Virus record (IMG/VR): IMGVR_UViG_3300042894_002964
Location: 1 to 40,095 of that record
Direction: 5' to 3' (one strand)
Length of the DNA stretch: 40,095 nt
DNA from: a virus
Shown: piece by piece, positions 1 through 10,376 of the stretch
Position numbering within the stretch: position 1 is the first letter of the stretch
Layout of the letters: the number at the start of each line of letters is the position of its first letter
Made by a program: the position numbers and the translations under genes
Notes under the pieces: model-generated
Told to the model about the DNA's origin: nothing
The model's input: the letters and a program-made list of their open reading frames with translations, nothing else
Database searches by the model: none

Positions 1-1550
1 TTGGCACTCACACAAAGCTATACGCAAGGCGGGCAGGGCAATTATATAATATCACTCCACTGGTGACTGTTGCCACTGCTACGCTTGGCAGTAATCCCCT
101 TGCGGTTGTTAATACCACGCCAACAATCACAGTGACATACACAGCGCACGGCTTGGCAGTTGGTGATAAAATTAAGCTAACTAGTGCAAGTGATACAGGT
201 GGAATATTAGCAGCTGCAATCAACAAAGAGCATGTTGTTGTTACCACGCCAACGGCTAACACATTTACAATCACGGCTGCAACAAATGCAACCAGCACAG
301 TAAGCGGTGGCGGTGCTGCGGTTCAAATATTCAAAGAAATTGCAGCGGGTGAAGCTGATGCAAATAGTTCTTATGGCGCATGGATTGGCACGCCTTGGAA
401 TACTTCAATAAATGCGTGGGTAGTGCAAGCTGATAGTAGTTTATTAACAATACCTCGCGTATGGTGGCAAGCAACATTTGGCGATACTTGGGTTGGAGGC
501 ACTGGCAACGGCGGGGGCGTGTATAAGTGGGAGGGTGACGAGACTGTTTCGGCTTCATTAATTGCAAATGCACCTAATGCAAATTGGGGTTGGGTTGAAG
601 ATGCTAGATTATGCTTACTTAAAGGTAATATTGTTTATAATAGCGCAACAGGCGATTTTACAAGCTGGACGCCTAGTAGTTCATCAAGCGCATATGAGGA
701 CGCAAAAGAGGACGCAATAAACCTCATTTCGCAAATTAACGTTGGCGGAATAAATTATGTGTTTGATGAATATTCAAATATATTTACGCTGCGCTGGGTT
801 GGTGGTTCGGTAAAATGGGTATGGCAACAAATAACCAATACAGTGGGTATTATTGCGCCTTATGCAAGGGTTGAGCGTGGTGGCATTGTGTATTTTATGG
901 GGCAGGATAATATTTATTATATGAATGGCAGCATTATTGAGCCATTGCCAAATAACACACTTTATAAATATATTTATAATGACATAAAAACCTCGCAAAA
1001 ACGCAAATGCTTTATGTGGTATAATGCAAAGTTTGATGAAATATGGGGGCATTATCCATCGGGCGGTGCAACCGAAAACGATAGATGTTTTATATTCAAT
1101 CTTAAGGAAGCAACTTGGAATAGGTTAACATCGCTAGACAGAACTGCTTATGATAGGGCTGGAGAAGTATTTGAAACGCCATTGCTTGCATCATCAAGCG
1201 GAGCGCTATATCAGCATGAAGTTGGCTATAATGACGGCGCAAATGCAATGAATAGCTGGTTTCAAGTTTCATATCAAGCTAATAGCGAAGGTAAATATTA
1301 CACAGAAATTGAAGGTATGGAATTAGATGCTATTTTAACAGGCAATATGACCATTTCATTATTTGGCAAGCATAGACAAAATCAAATTGGTAATGTGCTA
1401 GCTTCATTCAATGTAACTGAAAATACGCAAGCCGTGGATTGCATAAAAGAAACCCGCTATTTGTCATGGAAGTTTGAAAGTAATGTATTAAATGGCTATT
1501 TTAGAGTTGGTGGATATAAGCAATTTATTAATCGTGGAGGTGAATTTTAA
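1..1550 (+). CDS. Tail nozzle / packaged-DNA stabilisation protein (gp10-like), 3' part
   Basis: This is the main part of a gene that begins at ATG 40062 and crosses the record ends. The frame is open from base 3, so GTG 63 is not the true start and the whole product is about 527 residues. The C-terminal two thirds look like the beta-propeller nozzle/stabilisation proteins (P22 gp10, about 470 aa; SU10 nozzle) that close the portal after packaging; the RYLSWKFESN and YFRVGGY strands near the end are typical of this class. The N-terminal part is Thr/Ala/Val-rich and beta-type. It sits just after the adaptor gene, where a nozzle gene is expected. Family assignment is by pattern and position, not a search. 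Confidence 0.65.
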   Translation, partial: GTHTKLYARRAGQLYNITPLVTVATATLGSNPLAVVNTTPTITVTYTAHGLAVGDKIKLTSASDTGGILAAAINKEHVVVTTPTANTFTITAATNATSTVSGGGAAVQIFKEIAAGEADANSSYGAWIGTPWNTSINAWVVQADSSLLTIPRVWWQATFGDTWVGGTGNGGGVYKWEGDETVSASLIANAPNANWGWVEDARLCLLKGNIVYNSATGDFTSWTPSSSSSAYEDAKEDAINLISQINVGGINYVFDEYSNIFTLRWVGGSVKWVWQQITNTVGIIAPYARVERGGIVYFMGQDNIYYMNGSIIEPLPNNTLYKYIYNDIKTSQKRKCFMWYNAKFDEIWGHYPSGGATENDRCFIFNLKEATWNRLTSLDRTAYDRAGEVFETPLLASSSGALYQHEVGYNDGANAMNSWFQVSYQANSEGKYYTEIEGMELDAILTGNMTISLFGKHRQNQIGNVLASFNVTENTQAVDCIKETRYLSWKFESNVLNGYFRVGGYKQFINRGGEF

Positions 1551-1789
1551 TGGTTGAAGTTCCGAATAATATTCAGTATAATGGACTTGTTAGAATCGTT
1601 CAAGAATTAACGCAAAAAGTTGATGAGCTTGAAAGAAGAACTGATTTCAATATTGAAAATTGGCGTGGTGGCGTAACAAACGTAACCATAGATAGAGCAT
1701 ACGATGCAAATAGCACAACGCTAGATGAAATTGCAGATGTTCTAGGCACACTTATTAATGATTTACTTGAAGCGGAGGTTCTAAAATAA
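1550..1789 (+). CDS. Small virion-region protein, unknown
   Basis: A 79-residue protein starting with ATG that overlaps the nozzle stop by one base and is coupled to the next gene by one base. Residues 13-30 form a short heptad-like stretch (VRIVQELTQKVDELERR), and the C-terminus (DEIADVLGTLINDLLEAE) is another acidic amphipathic helix. This suggests an oligomerising tail or ejection accessory protein. No family is recognised. The overlaps and late-operon position make it a real gene. Confidence 0.7.
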   Translation: MVEVPNNIQYNGLVRIVQELTQKVDELERRTDFNIENWRGGVTNVTIDRAYDANSTTLDEIADVLGTLINDLLEAEVLK

Positions 1790-2364
1790 TGGTTGACCCA
1801 GTAACAGCATCGGCACTTATAACAGGTGGAAGTTCTATTTTAGGTGGACTTTTTGGCAAAAAGAAAAGTAAATCTACACAATCAACCGCACCAGTATTGC
1901 CCGAAAACGTGCAAAAAGGTTATGATTTACTTATTGGTAACGCCACAGATTTATCAAAGCAACCATATCGTGATATAACTCGCACACGTTATGAGCCAAG
2001 CGGAATGTATGGCGGCTTGTTTGATAATCCTGAAATGCAAGCATTGCAGCAAGCGAGCGATAGAGAGTATTTTGCTAATATGCAAGCACCCGCTCCCGCT
2101 CCCGCTCTACAACAACAACCCACTAATGCACAAGTTAATAATTTATATGGCATGATGCTTAAAAGTAAATTACAACCTGATAATCTTAATCTTGATGAGC
2201 AAGCCTATAATGAACTTGGTGAAAAATATGCAAAGGGCGAGTTTAAGCCAGCCGAAAGTAGGGGATTGTCATATTTAACCAGTGATAATCCTTTTGTTCT
2301 TAAATTATTACGTGATAGCCAACAACGTAATGCAGCTTTGCAAAACGCAAGTATGAGAGGCTGA
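1789..2364 (+). CDS. Putative internal virion / ejection protein (small)
   Basis: A 191-residue protein. The N-terminus (DPVTASALITGGSSILGGLFGKKK) is a Gly/Ala-rich hydrophobic segment followed by a basic patch, the usual opening of phage DNA-ejection proteins. The middle holds an Ala-Pro repeat (residues about 100-106, APAPAPA) and Gln-rich sequence. In P22 and SU10-like phages two or three ejection proteins follow the tail hub genes, and the next three genes fit that series. The role is inferred from composition and order. Confidence 0.55.
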   Translation: MVDPVTASALITGGSSILGGLFGKKKSKSTQSTAPVLPENVQKGYDLLIGNATDLSKQPYRDITRTRYEPSGMYGGLFDNPEMQALQQASDREYFANMQAPAPAPALQQQPTNAQVNNLYGMMLKSKLQPDNLNLDEQAYNELGEKYAKGEFKPAESRGLSYLTSDNPFVLKLLRDSQQRNAALQNASMRG

Positions 2365-2365
2365 T

Positions 2366-3466
2366 ATGGTGAACTTAAGCGCAGACCAGCAATTCGCTAC
2401 AAATTGGGGTAGAACTAACAATATTCTAAATGCAAATGAAACTGCAACAGGCGGATTGTTAGATAGCAGGCTAAAAAGCAACACGGCACTGAATAATACT
2501 TATCAATCAGAATTGGCTAAGTTTCGCAATACAAGCGGAGTGCGCCCGACATCTGTTGCAAGCCAAAACTCATATCAAAAAGATGCGCTTTATAATATGG
2601 GTAAGCAACCATCTTTTGACGCATCAACAGTTAATCCATATATACAAAAACAATCGGGCGCATTAGATGCTGCAAAAGGGGCGGTTGATAGATTAGGCAC
2701 GCCATATCAAGCGTATGACCAAAGCACTTATACGCAATTTATGAACCCTTATATTAAGGACGTAATAGAAAATAATGCAAATGAAGCAAGGCGCAGAGAA
2801 GCAGAACGCCGTAATGGAATTAATGAAAGTTTTGCGGAGGCTGGGGGTTTTGGTAGCACTGCATTAGGATTAGAACGTTCACGCAACGCAAGTGAAAGCG
2901 AGCGAGGTATATCAGAAATGGACGCACAGTTGCGAGCGCAAGGTTTTGATATGGCAACAGGGCGTAATATGCAATTATATGAAGGCAATAGAGCTGATGA
3001 CTTCGCACGCAAGCAAGGGCAAGTTGCTGGTTATCTTAATGTTGCTGGTGGTTATGGTTCTGGTGGGAACGAAGCGTTAAAAGTTGATGCTTATGGTAGA
3101 GAAGTCAATAATAATAATTTAGATAGAATGTTGTTTGCTGGTGATAGAGTGCAAGGGCAAAATCAATCAGAACTTGATGCTTTTTACCAACAGGACGCAT
3201 TAAAACGGCAATATCCATATACGCAAAACTCTTATCTTGCTGATATATTATCACGTTATCCAACTGGGCAGACTAGCACAAGCACACAACCGGGCGTTGG
3301 TATGGCGCAAGGCGCATTAGGTGGTGCGTTGGTTGGTAGTTCGTTTGGTGGTAAAGGCTCATTTGAAAGTGGAATAAGTAGCATTGGCAGTAGATTTGGA
3401 TTAGACCCATTAGGAGTTGTTCCTAGCCGTGGCACTGGTCCACAATTACCATGGTATGCGAGGTAA
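2366..3466 (+). CDS. Putative internal virion / ejection protein (mid-size)
   Basis: A 366-residue, Asn/Gln/Ser-rich, largely helical protein with no signal peptide. The middle is charged (residues about 140-200, with NEARRREAERRNGINESFAE), followed by a Gly-rich hydrophobic stretch near residues 315-335 (GMAQGALGGALVGSSFGG) that could insert in a membrane. Such a late membrane-active stretch is common in podovirus ejection proteins. It starts two bases after the previous stop. The function is inferred from order and composition. Confidence 0.55.
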   Translation: MVNLSADQQFATNWGRTNNILNANETATGGLLDSRLKSNTALNNTYQSELAKFRNTSGVRPTSVASQNSYQKDALYNMGKQPSFDASTVNPYIQKQSGALDAAKGAVDRLGTPYQAYDQSTYTQFMNPYIKDVIENNANEARRREAERRNGINESFAEAGGFGSTALGLERSRNASESERGISEMDAQLRAQGFDMATGRNMQLYEGNRADDFARKQGQVAGYLNVAGGYGSGGNEALKVDAYGREVNNNNLDRMLFAGDRVQGQNQSELDAFYQQDALKRQYPYTQNSYLADILSRYPTGQTSTSTQPGVGMAQGALGGALVGSSFGGKGSFESGISSIGSRFGLDPLGVVPSRGTGPQLPWYAR

Positions 3467-3470
3467 TTAT

Positions 3471-4556
3471 ATGGTATTTAATGCACTATTCAACCAGCAA
3501 CAACAATCACAAGGCGAAAGCCCCTATGCACGTTTGCTTGAAGACCCTAAGTTTGCATTAGGTTATGGCTTGCTAACCAGCCGTGAAAATCCATTAGGTG
3601 CTGCTGTGCAGGTGATGGGGCAGGGTGAAACGGCGAAACAAGCTAGAAAGCAAAACGAAATACAAAATATGCTATTACAAGCTAAATTGCAGAAATCAAT
3701 GGGTAATGGTAGCGCATTTGCAGGAACTTCAATGGACGCACAGGCAGCTAACCTTGCATATCAAGATGCACTTAATCAAGGTATGGACGATTTTTCAGCA
3801 AGAAAATATGCAGCAGATAAGATACGCACGAGCCGTATGGATTTGAGAATTAACCCACAAACTGGCACATTAGATAGCATTCCACGCAGTCCTATATTTG
3901 GGAATACAGCAACGCCCATACAACCTAACACACAACCGCCTCAACAACCTGATTACACGCCTAGTTCATGGGACGAAATATATAGCGAACCAGTTGCAGA
4001 TATGAATAATGGTACTGGGAAGAAATTAGGTGAAAGTCTTGCAAAAACATCTGGATTGTTGCAACAGGGGCAAATGGCACTTAGAGGAATTACCGCACCA
4101 ATAGACCAGCTTATTAAAGAAACCACGGGTTATAATTCTAATATGTCAGGTGCAGTTGGGGGAGAAGGCTTAGCGGGGGCTGACAAAGCAATCAATTTAT
4201 TTATAGAAGGTGCAGTTGCCGATATGATGGTTGGGCGTTCTGTCGATGAACAAAAGCGAAAAAGAGATTTATACTCTCCTAAATCGCCTTCACAGGAAGG
4301 CGCATTAGAAAAACTAACAACTATTGTTGATGATTTACAATCGCAAACAGACGCAGTTCAAAGACAGATTGATGCCACAACAAATATTAACGATAAAACC
4401 AAACTAAGGGTTAAGCAACTTATTCCATTACAAAAAAGACTTAATGAAGGTAGGGGCGCAATGCAATATTTGCAACAAGCCATTGGTGGGGGAGGGCAAC
4501 CGCAAAATAATGCATCACCTATTCCATCTGGTGGAAGATTTTTAGGATTTGAATAA
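3471..4556 (+). CDS. Putative internal virion protein, unknown family
   Basis: A 361-residue protein. The start chosen is ATG 3471, which follows GAGGTAATTAT and lies just after the previous stop; an upstream in-frame codon at 3417 would overlap the preceding gene by 50 bases. It is Gln-rich, with a region of predicted coiled coil near the C-terminus (residues about 280-345, DLQSQTDAVQRQIDATTN). The residue mix resembles the flanking ejection-type proteins. No enzymatic motif is visible. Confidence 0.55.
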   Translation: MVFNALFNQQQQSQGESPYARLLEDPKFALGYGLLTSRENPLGAAVQVMGQGETAKQARKQNEIQNMLLQAKLQKSMGNGSAFAGTSMDAQAANLAYQDALNQGMDDFSARKYAADKIRTSRMDLRINPQTGTLDSIPRSPIFGNTATPIQPNTQPPQQPDYTPSSWDEIYSEPVADMNNGTGKKLGESLAKTSGLLQQGQMALRGITAPIDQLIKETTGYNSNMSGAVGGEGLAGADKAINLFIEGAVADMMVGRSVDEQKRKRDLYSPKSPSQEGALEKLTTIVDDLQSQTDAVQRQIDATTNINDKTKLRVKQLIPLQKRLNEGRGAMQYLQQAIGGGGQPQNNASPIPSGGRFLGFE

Positions 4557-4557
4557 T

Positions 4558-7500
4558 ATGCCAATAGCACGCTTTGAAATGCCTGATGGTAAAATTGCAA
4601 GGTTTGAAGTTCCTGATGGAACATCACCTGAGCAAGCACAATCAATGTTTAATGCACAAATTTCTGATATTCAAAAACAAACTGCACCGCAACCAAAAAC
4701 ATCAGCTAGCGAAGCATTTATTAGTGAATTAGCAAATACAAGTTCTTTGGGGTTTGGAGATAATTTTATAGCTGGATTAACCGCAGGTGGGGCAGGGGTT
4801 ATTGGTGGTGCAATGCGCCTTGGTGGTTATGAAGGCGAATTGCCAAGCATGAGTGAGGTTTATAATAAGAAAAAAAGTGAAATATTAGATTATCAAAACC
4901 AAGCATGGCAAGAACATCCTTACGCATCTATAGGCGGAGTAGTTGCTGGTGCGTTAAATCCAGCAAACCCGCTAAATGTGGCGGGGCGTGCTATTAACGC
5001 AACAAAAATAGGTGGCAAAGTTATGCAAGCTAATATACCTTTAATAAAAGGGAAAAAACTGGTTAATTTACCTATAATAGCGGGGCGTGGTGTTGTTAAT
5101 GTTGGTAAAGGTGCTGTTGGCGGTGCAACTGGTGGCTTTATTCAAGGAGTTGGAGAAGGCGAGGGCAGTGCGTCTGAAATATTAGATAATGCTATCAATC
5201 AAGCTAAAACAGGGGCTAAGTTTGGAGCGGGTGGCACTGCATTAATAAAAGGCGTTCAAACAGCAGGTAAATACACACTAGGAGGACTTGCAAAAGCTGC
5301 GCTTCCTGCCAATAAAAAAAAAGCTGTAAATTATGCAGCTGAAGAGCTGCAAAAAATCACTGGCACAAATAGAGATGATGTTTTGAATGCGTTAGCAAGA
5401 GCTGATGATACAGTTAATTTGCGTGCTTCACAAATAACAGGCGATGTTGGTATTAATTCGCTTGAGCGTGAGTTGGCAAAAAATAATCCAAAATTAATGG
5501 GGCGTGCTTCGCAACAGGATATAGACAACTTAAATATTTTGCAAAACGAATATAATAAACTAGTAGCACAAGGTGCGCCTGAAAATGCAATCCAATTTAT
5601 AGCAGACAGAGCAAACGCAATTATTGCTAAATTAGATAATGCTGCAATGCAATCTAAGAGCAAATTAGATGATGTGATTAATAATAACGTGCCATCTGCA
5701 ACAGAGGGAGAAATTAGCTCTAAAGCGTATGATGTTGGTTTAGATAAGTTGCAATCATTTAAGACTGGAACTACTCAACCTGCTTGGGATAATGTCAACA
5801 AAGAAACTCCTATTGCACCAAAAAATATAACTGAATTGCAAAAATATAATCAAAAAAACTTAGAGGCTGCTTATTCTGATTTACCAGAAACATCATTAAT
5901 TGATAAAACATTAGGCACACAAAAAGATAGTGCAATTAAAGCAAAAGAGTTAATTGCTGCTCGCTCAAGAATTGAAGGTGAAATTAGGGCGGAAAAAACA
6001 GCAACCGCACCAAATCAAAATAAAATAAGATTATTAAAACAACAAGAGCAAGCAATCTTAAAAGATTTACAAGATGGCTTTACTAATGGCGAACTGGATA
6101 ACGCATTAAACGCAACTAAAACTCAAAAGCAATTATATGAAACTGGGGCTGTTGGGCGTGGATTGCGTGGGAAACCCGAAGCATATTTAGGGCAGGTTGT
6201 AGGTAATCAAAACATCAAAGGTTCACTTAGCACAAAGCAATTACTTGAAGGGCAACCTGAAAATAAACAACAGGTGGTTGATTATGTTATAAAGCAATAT
6301 GCTAAAAATATAGACCCCGAAAAAGGAGTTAATTTATTGGCAAGCAAACGTTTTTTGCGTGATAAAGCTGATTTGTTAAATGAATTACCTGAAGCAAAAA
6401 AAATTATCAACGATATTGAAAAAGCGCAAACTCAATTTACCAACAAAGCGCAAAGGCAAAAAGCTATAACTAATGCGCTTCAAGGTAAAGTTGAACCTTT
6501 GGTTACTGGAAGGCAAAAAATATCAATCGCCTCTCAATTTATTAATGGTGATGCTGAAAAATCTATTGAGCGAATTATAAAAAGTAATGACAAGCAAGCT
6601 GGTTTTGCCATTATGAAAATGGCTTCAAAAGACGCAACAGGGCAAGCGGCCGATGGTTTGCGTTCGGCAGCCGTTTCGCAATTAATAAAAGGAGATGTAT
6701 TAAAGACGTTTGAAAATCCTAAAACCATAGCAACAATAGCGCAAATATTGCCTAAAGAACAAATATTCAAAATAAAAAAACTTGCTGAAAATAAAGAGTT
6801 AATAACACGCAACTTAAAGGCTGCGGGAATTGAATTAACTGGTGAGCAAGGTGAGTTTTTAGGAAACACTATAGCAAGGGTGGGAAGTGCTGGATTGGCG
6901 GGCAAAGCTGGAATTACTAGTTTATCTGGAAAAGCTGCGGTGACTAATTTATCAAGTAAAACATGGCAGCGTATCGTTAATAAAAACAAACAAGCATCAA
7001 ATAAAATAATTGAAGATGCTATATTTGGTGACAATGAATTGTTGAAATCGTTACTTGAAAGAAAAATCACTCCCGATGGTAGTAAAGTTATAAAAGGTTG
7101 GATTTTTGCAAATGCACCACAAGGTGAAGATAATAATCAACCCGCCTTTGACACTCCAAACAATCCTGATGGCGTTTCACCACAGCAAGAGCCATTAACG
7201 CTTAATATAACTCCGCAATCATATAATACGCAAATGCAAGCCCCTCGTGGATTGCGCAACAATAACCCTGCTAACTTAAAAGGTAATGATTTATGGCTTG
7301 GTAAAACTGGGGTTGATGAGGGCGGGTTTATTCAATTCAAAACCCCACAAGCTGGATTGCGTGCAATGGCAATAAATCTAGCTAATCAAGAAAAAAAACA
7401 TGGCATAAACACAGTTTCTGGTTTAATATCAAAATATGCGCCTAATAGTGAAAATGACACTGTTTCGTATATTGAAAAAGTAGCTAATGATTTAGGTGTT

Positions 7501-7641
7501 AAGCCTAATCAAAAGATAAAATTAACAGATAAAAAAACCATGCTAAAGTTAATGAAAACCATGATTACAGTTGAGAACGGCAATCAACCATATTCTAATC
7601 AAGAATTATTGCAAGCAATTAATGCGGGTATAAGCAAATGA
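4558..7641 (+). CDS. Large internal virion / DNA-ejection protein with C-terminal muramidase-like domain
   Basis: A 1027-residue protein. It starts at ATG 4558, one base after the previous stop; a TTG at 4549 is an alternative. The N-terminus carries a doubled motif, ARFEMPDG and ARFEVPDGTSPEQA, often seen at the front of large phage ejection proteins. Residues about 80-260 are Gly/Ala-rich and partly hydrophobic, and the centre is long helical sequence. The last 130 residues (RGLRNNNPANLK, GGFIQFKTPQAGLRAMA, TVSGLISKYAP) match the virion transglycosylase-like domain found in internal proteins that open peptidoglycan during ejection. The size and position after the nozzle fit this role; catalytic residues are not assigned. 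Confidence 0.65.
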   Translation: MPIARFEMPDGKIARFEVPDGTSPEQAQSMFNAQISDIQKQTAPQPKTSASEAFISELANTSSLGFGDNFIAGLTAGGAGVIGGAMRLGGYEGELPSMSEVYNKKKSEILDYQNQAWQEHPYASIGGVVAGALNPANPLNVAGRAINATKIGGKVMQANIPLIKGKKLVNLPIIAGRGVVNVGKGAVGGATGGFIQGVGEGEGSASEILDNAINQAKTGAKFGAGGTALIKGVQTAGKYTLGGLAKAALPANKKKAVNYAAEELQKITGTNRDDVLNALARADDTVNLRASQITGDVGINSLERELAKNNPKLMGRASQQDIDNLNILQNEYNKLVAQGAPENAIQFIADRANAIIAKLDNAAMQSKSKLDDVINNNVPSATEGEISSKAYDVGLDKLQSFKTGTTQPAWDNVNKETPIAPKNITELQKYNQKNLEAAYSDLPETSLIDKTLGTQKDSAIKAKELIAARSRIEGEIRAEKTATAPNQNKIRLLKQQEQAILKDLQDGFTNGELDNALNATKTQKQLYETGAVGRGLRGKPEAYLGQVVGNQNIKGSLSTKQLLEGQPENKQQVVDYVIKQYAKNIDPEKGVNLLASKRFLRDKADLLNELPEAKKIINDIEKAQTQFTNKAQRQKAITNALQGKVEPLVTGRQKISIASQFINGDAEKSIERIIKSNDKQAGFAIMKMASKDATGQAADGLRSAAVSQLIKGDVLKTFENPKTIATIAQILPKEQIFKIKKLAENKELITRNLKAAGIELTGEQGEFLGNTIARVGSAGLAGKAGITSLSGKAAVTNLSSKTWQRIVNKNKQASNKIIEDAIFGDNELLKSLLERKITPDGSKVIKGWIFANAPQGEDNNQPAFDTPNNPDGVSPQQEPLTLNITPQSYNTQMQAPRGLRNNNPANLKGNDLWLGKTGVDEGGFIQFKTPQAGLRAMAINLANQEKKHGINTVSGLISKYAPNSENDTVSYIEKVANDLGVKPNQKIKLTDKKTMLKLMKTMITVENGNQPYSNQELLQAINAGISK

Positions 7642-10358
7642 CAGTTGATATTGCTATTAATCATATCATAAACAAAGCAATTAACGGCGTTATCGGAGGC
7701 TCGGGAGGAGAGCAATTTATGGCAAGTTTTAAGTCTACTATTGAAGTATCAGCGGAAAATTATACTATTATCAGCTCTAATAAAAACACGTTAATTAATG
7801 TAACGTCAACACGAGTGCAAACAGTGACAATTCCTAATGGGTTGCCTTTGCGTGACGGAGACGTTATAGGAGTTGCGTATAGTAATCGCTTATGTGAGAT
7901 TGTTGCGGGTGCTGGCGTTACCATTAACACAGTAATTGATGGCGTGGCAATAAGTCAAGTAGGCGCAAGGCGGTTTTACCCTATTGATGGCGGTGTTGCT
8001 TTAATTATCGCAAAAGGCAATAATGTATATCAACTTGAACAAGTGCGTCGTAGACCAACCACAGTTCGTGAAGCTGCTGATATGGCACTTGTTATTGATG
8101 GTGCGGTAGTAAATAACTGGACTGAAACTGCTGCGGGTAATGGTATTGTTGCTTCTTATCGTGATAGGGAAGCAAATAATAATGCTAATTTGCAACCAGT
8201 GCTTTCACGCTCAGCGAGTGGGACTGATATTTTATGGAATAGAACTAATGGCACATTCCAATTTCAAGCAGGGCGCACCTTGGTTGCATCTGGTGCTACA
8301 TTGGCTATGTTGCAAAAAGCCGTATCAGCGGGACAAGATTATACTATTATAACCATGGGCGAACATAATATAGAAGCGGACGCAACTAACGGGGCTGCAA
8401 TATGTCATTCGCATCTTGCTACTAATGATAGATTTATCATGCGCCAACAATCGCAACAAATTAGAGTTGGCAATTTTAACGGGACTGCCTATGCTAATCT
8501 TGCAGTATTTAATTTACCTGCTTATAATGCAACACATAATTTGCGTAGATGTTTAATTTCTTATACCAATATTGCAGCAAGCCCTTCAAGCAGAGAATTA
8601 CGCTTTAATGGTGGCGTGGTAACGGCAGCTGGCACAAATCCAGCTGGTCCTTCAACCACTGCTGGCTTTGCGATTGGTGGCGAAACAAATGGCACACGCT
8701 TATTCACTGGCACAATGTTATTTTTTGGAATATCCAAATACGCTCTTAATGAAGCGGAGATTATTGCGGTTAATGCTGCGATTGCAGACATTGAATATGT
8801 ATTTGGCGTTGGGCAATCTAATGAAGCCAATAAACATTCAACCACTTCACCATATTTCAGAGATGGCGCAAGGGGCTTGATGGATTATCGCAATGCGCAG
8901 AATAGGCGCAATGTTACTCATTATGTTAATACTGCGGTAAGTGGTTCTTCATTATCACGTCAAGCTAATGATGCGTTAGGATATGTTGCTAATAATTCTT
9001 GGGTTGATGACCGCACCGCAACGTTCGTTGATGATGTATTATTAACCAACGCAATTAGCACCATCACAACCACTTGGGGACTTAGCAAATATGAGAAGTT
9101 TAGCGTAAGTATTGGCAATTTAGAAAATGAATTATTCTGGTATGCTGCAACCCTTGATGCTGGATTGCGTGCTAAAATTAAGGCTGCATATAGTTATTTG
9201 CTAGATAGATTGCAAGCGGAATTTCCCAATGCAATATTCTACACCAGCGAAATAACTCGCCGTAATAATAATACGGGCTTGTCATTCCAATTTATTCGTG
9301 AAACTTTATATGAAATACGGGCTGATAATGCCAGTCGCTTAAATTATGGAGCTGATTTTTTCCTAGATAGATTACTTACTAAAGACCCGACACATTATGA
9401 CCCAGCTGCTTATTTTAACCAAATGCAACGCATGGGCGCAAGAATGTTTGATAGTATTTTAGCACCTCGCATTACGGGCGCAACGCTTTCGGGAAATAGC
9501 TTATCAGTAACAATAGATGACCCGCAAGGTATTGGATTTACTGCAACTGCTCCCAATATGCGTATTGCCACTAATTTACTTGCTAATGCAAGAGAATATG
9601 ACCTTTGGACGCAAGGCACTGGTGGCTCTACAACTGTTACGCCAAACACTCGCACAGATGTTCAAGGGGTTGCAATAGCTGATACAGTGGCAAAAACTAC
9701 CGCTGCTGCAACTGGATTGTCTGGTGGAATAAATCAAACTTTTACTGGCACAGCTGCTGATTATAATTTTAGTGTGTTTGTTGAAGCAAATAGCGTCACA
9801 AACGTAACCATTGGATTATCAGCAGATAGTGGCGTGACATACCGAGGCAGGGTTGAGTTTAGCTTAACTGGTAATGGAACTCAAGTCAACCGAGGCTCAA
9901 CTAATTTGGTTGGAACTCCTGTAATTGAGAAATTACCCCTTGCTTCAGATGGCACGCAAGTTTGGCGAGTATCTTTTGTAGCAACATTAACGGCTGCAAC
10001 TTACGCTGCATTTATTTATCCTGATGTGGCGGGCGGAGTAACGGCTGGTAGCATATATGTGGGAGGCGCGCAGGTTAGTTTAGGGGGAGATTTAAGAGAT
10101 TATGCACCGCAAGGTGGAAGTAGTGCTAAACAATATGTTCGGTTTTTTGATGGTGGGACGGAAGTTTTAACCACCAATACAGTCATCACGCCCACAGGAA
10201 TAACTTATACTTTGGCAAGCACTCCTGCAAGTGGTAGCGTAATGGACGTTGACGCACCTTTTGGTTCATTCCAAGATGGGCAACGACACACTATTCCTGT
10301 AAGCCTTGCTTCTGGATTAAACCTGCAACCAACCGCAATACGTTTTGTTGCACCATAA
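7638..10358 (+). CDS. Tail fibre/spike with SGNH-type carbohydrate esterase domain
   Basis: A 906-residue protein coupled by ATGA to the ejection gene. The N-terminal 140 residues are beta-rich and probably attach to the virion. Residues about 150-385 look like a lectin-type beta-sandwich. An SGNH/GQSN hydrolase fold follows: G392-Q-S394-N (nucleophile Ser), I-G493-N494-L-E-N (oxyanion Asn) and D583-P-T-H586-Y-D (catalytic Asp/His). Residues about 610-800 form a second beta-sandwich like carbohydrate-binding modules. GQSN esterases remove O-acetyl groups from sugars, so the likely substrate is acetylated capsule or O-antigen. It is the last large structural gene before lysis, a usual place for the receptor-binding protein. 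Confidence 0.7.
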   Translation: MTVDIAINHIINKAINGVIGGSGGEQFMASFKSTIEVSAENYTIISSNKNTLINVTSTRVQTVTIPNGLPLRDGDVIGVAYSNRLCEIVAGAGVTINTVIDGVAISQVGARRFYPIDGGVALIIAKGNNVYQLEQVRRRPTTVREAADMALVIDGAVVNNWTETAAGNGIVASYRDREANNNANLQPVLSRSASGTDILWNRTNGTFQFQAGRTLVASGATLAMLQKAVSAGQDYTIITMGEHNIEADATNGAAICHSHLATNDRFIMRQQSQQIRVGNFNGTAYANLAVFNLPAYNATHNLRRCLISYTNIAASPSSRELRFNGGVVTAAGTNPAGPSTTAGFAIGGETNGTRLFTGTMLFFGISKYALNEAEIIAVNAAIADIEYVFGVGQSNEANKHSTTSPYFRDGARGLMDYRNAQNRRNVTHYVNTAVSGSSLSRQANDALGYVANNSWVDDRTATFVDDVLLTNAISTITTTWGLSKYEKFSVSIGNLENELFWYAATLDAGLRAKIKAAYSYLLDRLQAEFPNAIFYTSEITRRNNNTGLSFQFIRETLYEIRADNASRLNYGADFFLDRLLTKDPTHYDPAAYFNQMQRMGARMFDSILAPRITGATLSGNSLSVTIDDPQGIGFTATAPNMRIATNLLANAREYDLWTQGTGGSTTVTPNTRTDVQGVAIADTVAKTTAAATGLSGGINQTFTGTAADYNFSVFVEANSVTNVTIGLSADSGVTYRGRVEFSLTGNGTQVNRGSTNLVGTPVIEKLPLASDGTQVWRVSFVATLTAATYAAFIYPDVAGGVTAGSIYVGGAQVSLGGDLRDYAPQGGSSAKQYVRFFDGGTEVLTTNTVITPTGITYTLASTPASGSVMDVDAPFGSFQDGQRHTIPVSLASGLNLQPTAIRFVAP

Positions 10359-10376
10359 TATTTAGGAGTATATTTT

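Noticed and set aside
6534-7070. Long leftward frame of 178 codons inside the large ejection protein gene
   Set aside because: It has no ribosome site, lies antisense to a well-supported gene, and reads as a hydrophobic Leu/Ile/Phe-rich shadow of Asn/Lys/Glu codons.
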